Source: Bacteroidales bacterium (GTDB lineage: Bacteria; Bacteroidota; Bacteroidia; Bacteroidales; UBA7960). From it: a DNA stretch of 18,543 nt. The stretch is taken from assembly GCA_007122745.1 (NCBI GenBank), contig SKTA01000178.1:1-18543 (forward strand), written 5' to 3'. Under the pieces are notes generated by a model that was not told the DNA's origin, made no database searches, and saw only the letters and a list, made by a program, of their open reading frames with translations. A program made the translations under genes and the position numbers. This document shows, one piece after another, positions 14,479 through 18,543 of the stretch (positions within the stretch are counted from its first letter, which is position 1; each line of letters opens with the position of its first letter).

Positions 14479-14530
14479 TTGTACGTCCCTAACTTCGTAA
14501 GGGCTTGTACGTTTAGAAAAAAAATTGTAC
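14479..14530. repeat. Three TTGTAC boxes upstream of rpoD
   Basis: TTGTACGT occurs at 14479-14486 and 14505-14512, and TTGTAC recurs at 14525-14530. Starts are 26 and 20 bases apart. The second overlaps the putative -33 TTG and the third overlaps the -7 element, so they may be regulator-binding sites. Between the first two, CCCT and AGGG (within 14487-14503) can form a short hairpin. Confidence 0.5.
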
Positions 14531-14535
14531 CTTTG
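14505..14535 (+). promoter_or_regulatory. Promoter of rpoD
   Basis: TTG (14505-14507) is followed after 20 bases by TACCTTTG (14528-14535), a full match to the Bacteroidota -7 consensus. Transcription should start near 14540-14543, leaving a leader of about 58 bases before the rpoD start codon. Confidence 0.65.
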
Positions 14536-14543
14536 GGGGCTTT

Positions 14544-14568
14544 TTGCGGGCGTCTATCGTTACCGCAA
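14544..14568 (+). promoter_or_regulatory. Hairpin at the 5' end of the rpoD leader
   Basis: TTGCGG (14544-14549) and CCGCAA (14563-14568) form a perfect 6-bp stem with a 13-base loop, starting within a few bases of the predicted transcription start. Outside it GGGG (14536-14539) could pair with CCCC (14572-14575), which is followed by T5. A transcript starting further upstream could therefore form a longer terminator-like stem, while one starting at the predicted site could not. Confidence 0.5.
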
Positions 14569-14599
14569 TATCCCCTTTTTATGAAATTTATATAAATAT

Positions 14600-15466
14600 A
14601 TGCGACAATTAAAGATATCAAAATCTATAACCAATCGCGATACTGCGTCTTTGGATAAGTATTTACAGGAGATCGGCAAAGTACCGTTGATATCTGCTGA
14701 AGAAGAGGTTCAGCTGGCTCAACGGATCAAGCAAGGCGATCAGGTTGCCCTCGAAAAGCTTACCAAAGCGAATCTTCGATTCGTTGTTTCTGTTGCCAAG
14801 CAATATCAGAACCAGGGATTGAGTTTGCCCGACCTGATAAATGAGGGGAATCTGGGTCTGATCAAGGCAGCTAAGCGTTTTGATGAAACCAGGGGGTTTA
14901 AGTTTATTTCCTACGCTGTTTGGTGGATTCGGCAGTCAATTTTGCAGGCGCTCGCTGAGCAGTCACGTATTGTTCGTTTGCCCCTGAACCAAGTAGGGTC
15001 GCTCAACAAGATCAAAAAAGAGGCCTCCCGATTGGAACAGCAATATGAACGGCCTCCATCGGCAGAGGAGCTTGCCGATGCACTGGATGTGCACGAAGAT
15101 AAGATCACCGAATCATTCCGTATCAGCACCCATCACGTTTCGGTAGATGCCCCCCTCGTTCAGGGAGAGGATGCAAGCCTTCTTGACGTGTATGTAAATC
15201 AGGATTCTCCTAATGCCGATTCCAGCCTCATTCATGAATCGCTTGCCAGGGAGATACAGCGCTCACTTGCCACACTCACCGAAAAGGAACGCGATGTGAT
15301 TAATCTCTATTTTGGCATCGGGATGAACCATGGCCTGACCCTTGATGAGATCGGTGCAAAATTTGATCTGACACGCGAACGTGTTCGCCAGATCAAGGAA
15401 AAAGCGATACGCAGACTGAAGCACACATCAAGGAGTAAGCTGCTTAAGGCATACCTTGGACAGTAA
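14600..15466 (+). CDS. rpoD: Primary RNA polymerase sigma factor (sigma-70/SigABfr type)
   Basis: This 288-residue sigma factor is of the short Bacteroidota primary type: there is no region 1.1, and the N-terminus MRQLKISKSITNR leads straight to region 1.2 (SLDKYLQEIG). Region 2 (about 47-117) includes NLRFVVSVAKQYQNQGLSLPDLINEGNLGLIKA and the -10-binding FKFISYAVWWIRQ. Region 3 covers about 125-205, and region 4 (about 215-275) contains the helix-turn-helix LTLDEIGAKFDLTRERVRQIKEKAIRRL. GMNHGLTLDEIG differs slightly from the usual G-Q-E-M form. It directs housekeeping transcription, probably from the TAnnTTTG promoters seen in this window. It has its own promoter and ends in a strong intrinsic terminator. 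Confidence 0.96.
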   Translation: MRQLKISKSITNRDTASLDKYLQEIGKVPLISAEEEVQLAQRIKQGDQVALEKLTKANLRFVVSVAKQYQNQGLSLPDLINEGNLGLIKAAKRFDETRGFKFISYAVWWIRQSILQALAEQSRIVRLPLNQVGSLNKIKKEASRLEQQYERPPSAEELADALDVHEDKITESFRISTHHVSVDAPLVQGEDASLLDVYVNQDSPNADSSLIHESLAREIQRSLATLTEKERDVINLYFGIGMNHGLTLDEIGAKFDLTRERVRQIKEKAIRRLKHTSRSKLLKAYLGQ

Positions 15467-15490
15467 TCCCTGATATCGCATTGTAACTTT

Positions 15491-15516
15491 AAGGCATCGA
15501 GAGATGCCTTTTTTGT
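15491..15516 (+). terminator. Strong intrinsic terminator after rpoD
   Basis: AAGGCATC (15491-15498) and GATGCCTT (15503-15510) form a perfect 8-bp stem closed by a GAGA tetraloop of the stable GNRA class. The stem runs directly into a T tract that continues to 15514. It lies 25 bases after the rpoD stop codon and separates rpoD from the phosphoesterase gene. Confidence 0.93.
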
Positions 15517-15559
15517 ATATTTTTACAGGCAAATAATAGTAACCTCAAAATCTGAAAGC

Positions 15560-17317
15560 ATGCGAATAAAAAAATCTTTGTTTGGTTTATTAATATTGGT
15601 CATTCTTGGGCCTCATTTCTCATTATCTGCCAGGGATATAAGGGTGCAGGTTGCTGTTACAGCTGATGTGCATGCACGACTTTTCCCTTATGATTTCATT
15701 GAGAATAAACCGGCACGCACTTCAATGGCAAACATCCACTACATGACCGAAATAATCAGGTCCAGAGAAGGGAGTAATATGATATTGCTGGATAACGGAG
15801 ACTTGTTACAGGGCACTCCGGCTGCCTGGTATGCTAACTTTGTTCAGGAAGCTGACGAAAACCTGTTTAGCAGGGTGATGAATTTCATGAAGTTTGATGC
15901 CGCCACCGTCGGTAATCATGATATTGAAACTGGTCCCGAAGTATATAATCGCATTATAGATGAGTTTAACTTTCCGTGGCTGGGTGCCAATGTCCTTGAT
16001 GCGGAGACCGGTGAACCTTATTTCCAACCTTATGTGATCATTAAGCGGGATTTTATGCGTATTGCCGTTCTGGGACTTACAACCACAGGTGTTCCAAACT
16101 GGTTACCACCACACCTGTGGAAAGGGCTTGCTTTTCAGGATATGGTGGAAGCTGCACGGTACTGGGTCGACTATATCCGGGAAAATGAACAACCCGATGC
16201 CTTGATAGGCTTGTTTCACAGTGGTTTAGGACCATTGGATGCCGGGCCGGAAGACCATCCACTCGAAAATGCTTCAGGCTATGTGGCAAAACATGTTCCC
16301 GGGTTTGATGTGATATTTAGTTCACACGATCATCGCCGGCGCATACAAACCGTCGTAAACACAGAAGGGGAGAACGTACTTGTAATTGGCCCCGGCCATT
16401 TTGCAGAACATCTGGCAATTGCAGAACTGACTTTTAACCGTATCGGCCGGAGGCAATACGAGCTTAAAGGGGTTCGTGCAGATATGCTGGATGCCGCCGA
16501 GGTTGTGCCGAGCCATGCATTCATCCGGAAATTTGAGAATGATGTGGATGAGATCATCAAATTCTCCAATCAAAAAGTAAGCTACTTTAAAGAGCCTATA
16601 CATTCAATGGAAGCGTTGTTTGGAAGTGCTGCATTTGCCGACATGGTGCATGATATTCAGCTAGGTATTACTGAGGCGGATGTCTCTTTTACCGCCCCCC
16701 TTGCTTTTGATGCAACCATTCAGGCAGGCTCGCTTCGTATGAGAGACTTCTTTAAGTTGTATGAGTATGAAAACTATCTTTACGTAATGGAGTTGAGCGG
16801 ACAAGAGATCAAAGACCACCTGGAGTATTCTTATGGCTTATGGTTTAATGAGATGCGGTCGAAAGACGATCACCTGCTGAATCTCCATCTTGATCAGCTG
16901 GGAAGGGTGCCTTCTGACCGGCGAGGCAGGAGAGCGTTACGCAATGCATCTTATAATTTTGACTCCGCCGCAGGAATCAACTATGTCGTAGATGTTTCGA
17001 AACCTGTTGGCGAACGGGTAAGCATCATTGATTTTGAAGATGGCCGTGATTTTTCCTTTGATGAAATCTACAAGGTGGCGATCAACTCATACCGCGGTAG
17101 TGGTGGTGGAGGACATCTCACACAAGGTGCAGGGATCCCGCATGATGCGCTTACGCAACGCATTGTCTTCTCAACGGAAACAGACCTGAGAAAGCAGATG
17201 ATTGATTATTTCCAGGAGATTGACTCCTATGAACCCCGGAAACGGGGTAATTGGCAAGTAATTCCTGAAGATTGGGCTGCAGCAGGACGGGAAAAAGACA
17301 TGACTTATTTAAGATAA
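15560..17317 (+). CDS. Secreted 5'-nucleotidase / cyclic-nucleotide phosphodiesterase family protein
   Basis: This 585-residue exported metallophosphoesterase has a signal peptide (about 1-23, ending FSLSA). The calcineurin-like domain (about 28-265) holds all metal-site motifs: DVH (D36, H38), DNGD (78-81), GNHD (118-121), H220 in FHSG and HDH (256-258). The C-terminal 5_nucleotid_C domain (about 340-550) includes ADVSFTAPLAFDATIQ and SYRGSGGGGHLTQG. The SFTAPL form resembles the 2',3'-cyclic-nucleotide phosphodiesterase/3'-nucleotidase (CpdB/YfkN) branch more than UshA. It probably releases phosphate and nucleosides from nucleotides in the periplasm. The gene starts after the rpoD terminator, so it needs its own promoter, but I found none with confidence. 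It converges with the aspartyl protease gene, 13 bp away. Confidence 0.9.
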   Translation: MRIKKSLFGLLILVILGPHFSLSARDIRVQVAVTADVHARLFPYDFIENKPARTSMANIHYMTEIIRSREGSNMILLDNGDLLQGTPAAWYANFVQEADENLFSRVMNFMKFDAATVGNHDIETGPEVYNRIIDEFNFPWLGANVLDAETGEPYFQPYVIIKRDFMRIAVLGLTTTGVPNWLPPHLWKGLAFQDMVEAARYWVDYIRENEQPDALIGLFHSGLGPLDAGPEDHPLENASGYVAKHVPGFDVIFSSHDHRRRIQTVVNTEGENVLVIGPGHFAEHLAIAELTFNRIGRRQYELKGVRADMLDAAEVVPSHAFIRKFENDVDEIIKFSNQKVSYFKEPIHSMEALFGSAAFADMVHDIQLGITEADVSFTAPLAFDATIQAGSLRMRDFFKLYEYENYLYVMELSGQEIKDHLEYSYGLWFNEMRSKDDHLLNLHLDQLGRVPSDRRGRRALRNASYNFDSAAGINYVVDVSKPVGERVSIIDFEDGRDFSFDEIYKVAINSYRGSGGGGHLTQGAGIPHDALTQRIVFSTETDLRKQMIDYFQEIDSYEPRKRGNWQVIPEDWAAAGREKDMTYLR

Positions 17318-17330
17318 TCGGGGCGTAGCA

Positions 17331-18543
17331 TCACAGATCCTCGCGCAAGCGAAAAAATTTCCTGAAAAACTGACCTTCACGTAAGATGGTCATGCTTATC
17401 GGAAATCCCTCCCTGAGGCTGATGATGTCCAGAATGTACTCCATGTCCAGTTCGTGTCTTCTCAGATGGTTGATATGGATGATTTGGTCACCCGGCAGGA
17501 TACCGGCCTCGTAGGCGGCAGAGCCGGGTCTGACATAATGAATCATAAACTGATCCAGCATGTCGCCCTTGGCCACGATTTCAATGCCACTGAGCCCTGA
17601 ATTGAAAGGTTTGGAGAAATTTCTGCCCGGTCGCAAAACTATCTGTTCCGAGGGGTAATCAATAATAATGTTAAATCTGTTGATGATGGCACCACCAATC
17701 AATCCCTCCCACTCAATTTCCTGATTATTAAAAATCAGGAATTCAGCGTCAGGGTAAAACACAAGGGGGTCTTCCACATGAACATCACCGATAATGAATT
17801 TATCAATTCTGCCCACCTCACCCATCAGGTTGCCGCCGATCCCCTTTCCAATGAAACTGCTGATGGTTTTGTCTGACATTGAAATGTAATTACGGTTCAG
17901 GTATATGGGATGACTTGCACCCAGGTCCAGCAGCAGGTTAGTGGTTAATGTATCACCGTTATTGCCTGTTAATGATACCTCCACATAGGGCTTGCCGTTT
18001 ACCAGCTGCATTGGAACCACGTGGCTTCTGCGCCCAATCCTGTAATCCGGCTCCCTGTATACCCGCATTCTCTCATTCGCATAGTTGATTTCAACAGCAA
18101 AATTCTTAAAAAAATCATAACCAATAATGCCGTAAACAGGAAAGCCAAAGACCTCGGAAAACCTCAGTATATCTTCAGGAATCACGATCAGGTTCATGTT
18201 TTTTCCACGTATGCCGGGCAGTCTGATGTCTACATCGGTTGAAAGCATCGCCTCAACGATCCCTTCACCCCCCAAACCATAGATGTATATGACTTCTGTA
18301 AAGTCAAGCTCCAGCAAATTTGCAAGCATGGGTTCCGTGAGGATTGTGGTTCTAACTCCTGTATCCAGAATGAAATAAAAAGGTCCGTGCTCCTGAATGT
18401 GAACAGGAACTACTGCCAGGTTGTTTCGTACCTCTATCGGTATGATTACACTTCGCCTGTTCCTTTCAAACTGAAATCCGGAAACCCCTTCATTAGCAGA
18501 AAGGCCCGGGAAAGAGAAACTGTATAGAAGAATAGCTATTAAG
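17331..18543 (-). CDS. Retropepsin-like aspartyl protease with two protease domains and a PDZ domain, 5' end cut off
   Basis: The frame is open to the window edge, giving 403 visible residues. It begins in a signal-peptide core (LIAILLYSFSFPGLSANEG), so only the first few residues are missing. The ATG at 18329 is internal: starting there would discard the first active site. Domain 1 has the aspartyl motif FILDTGVRTTILTE (aspartate at visible residue 60) and the later GIIGYDFF strand. Domain 2 has LLLDLGASHPIYLN (aspartate near visible residue 206) with Leu in place of the usual Thr or Ser, and GLIGGAIINRFNIIIDYP. A C-terminal PDZ domain (about 315-400) contains VRPGSAAYEAGILPGDQIIHIN. Such proteins occur in Bacteroidota as exported proteases of unknown substrate. 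One molecule with two aspartates could form a pseudo-dimeric pepsin-like site. It converges with the phosphoesterase gene. Confidence 0.85.
   Translation of the reverse strand, partial: LIAILLYSFSFPGLSANEGVSGFQFERNRRSVIIPIEVRNNLAVVPVHIQEHGPFYFILDTGVRTTILTEPMLANLLELDFTEVIYIYGLGGEGIVEAMLSTDVDIRLPGIRGKNMNLIVIPEDILRFSEVFGFPVYGIIGYDFFKNFAVEINYANERMRVYREPDYRIGRRSHVVPMQLVNGKPYVEVSLTGNNGDTLTTNLLLDLGASHPIYLNRNYISMSDKTISSFIGKGIGGNLMGEVGRIDKFIIGDVHVEDPLVFYPDAEFLIFNNQEIEWEGLIGGAIINRFNIIIDYPSEQIVLRPGRNFSKPFNSGLSGIEIVAKGDMLDQFMIHYVRPGSAAYEAGILPGDQIIHINHLRRHELDMEYILDIISLREGFPISMTILREGQFFRKFFRLREDL

Noticed and set aside
1..18543. A new defence, mobile or biosynthetic system
   Set aside because: All genes fall into recognisable housekeeping or common accessory families in ordinary order; no transposase, integrase, phage, toxin-antitoxin or restriction gene is visible.

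Overview
This is an ordinary chromosomal segment from a member of the Bacteroidota, most likely Bacteroidales or a near relative. Four things point there. The primary sigma factor is the short 288-residue type without region 1.1. A small DUF4295 protein sits between ribosomal protein L33 and FtsY. Gene starts lack convincing Shine-Dalgarno sequences. Several intergenic gaps carry the Bacteroidota promoter pattern (-7 TAnnTTTG, sometimes with TTTG about 20 bases upstream). There are no mobile elements, tRNAs, rRNAs or CRISPR arrays, and every gap is shorter than 300 bases.

Layout, left to right. (1) 1-2695: a universal stress protein with an N-terminal DUF2007-like domain (+), a monoacylglycerol-lipase-like hydrolase (-) whose 3' end overlaps it by 37 bp, and a small DUF454/YbaN membrane protein (+). 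(2) 2712-3200: a SlyD-like FKBP prolyl isomerase (-) with a recognisable promoter and a hairpin leader. (3) 3396-6165: a translation and protein-targeting cluster (+): rpmG, DUF4295, a terminator-like hairpin, ftsY, rimO. (4) 6180-12748, all minus strand: dapF, a GNAT acetyltransferase, mltG and a phosphohexomutase, nearly touching and probably one operon for peptidoglycan and sugar-phosphate metabolism. After a 115-bp gap made almost entirely of 7-bp tandem repeats comes a secreted 876-residue M14 metallopeptidase. (5) 12834-15516: an HtrA/DegP protease and rpoD (+), each with its own promoter-like element and leader hairpin, closed by a strong intrinsic terminator. (6) 15560-17317: a secreted 5'-nucleotidase/cyclic-nucleotide phosphodiesterase family protein (+). 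It converges with a retropepsin-like double-domain aspartyl protease with a C-terminal PDZ domain (-), which runs off the right edge; only its first few residues are missing.

No cluster here looks like a new defence, biosynthetic or mobile system. The signals most worth a second look are non-coding: a perfect 14-bp inverted repeat in front of the stress-protein gene, the two related heptanucleotide arrays at 8821-8931, and the architecture upstream of rpoD (three TTGTAC boxes and a hairpin starting about where transcription should begin). A dapF promoter so close to its GTG start that the mRNA may be leaderless is also notable. On the protein side, the M14 peptidase has an amidotransferase-like C-terminal domain, and the aspartyl protease has an altered second active-site motif (DLG instead of DTG).
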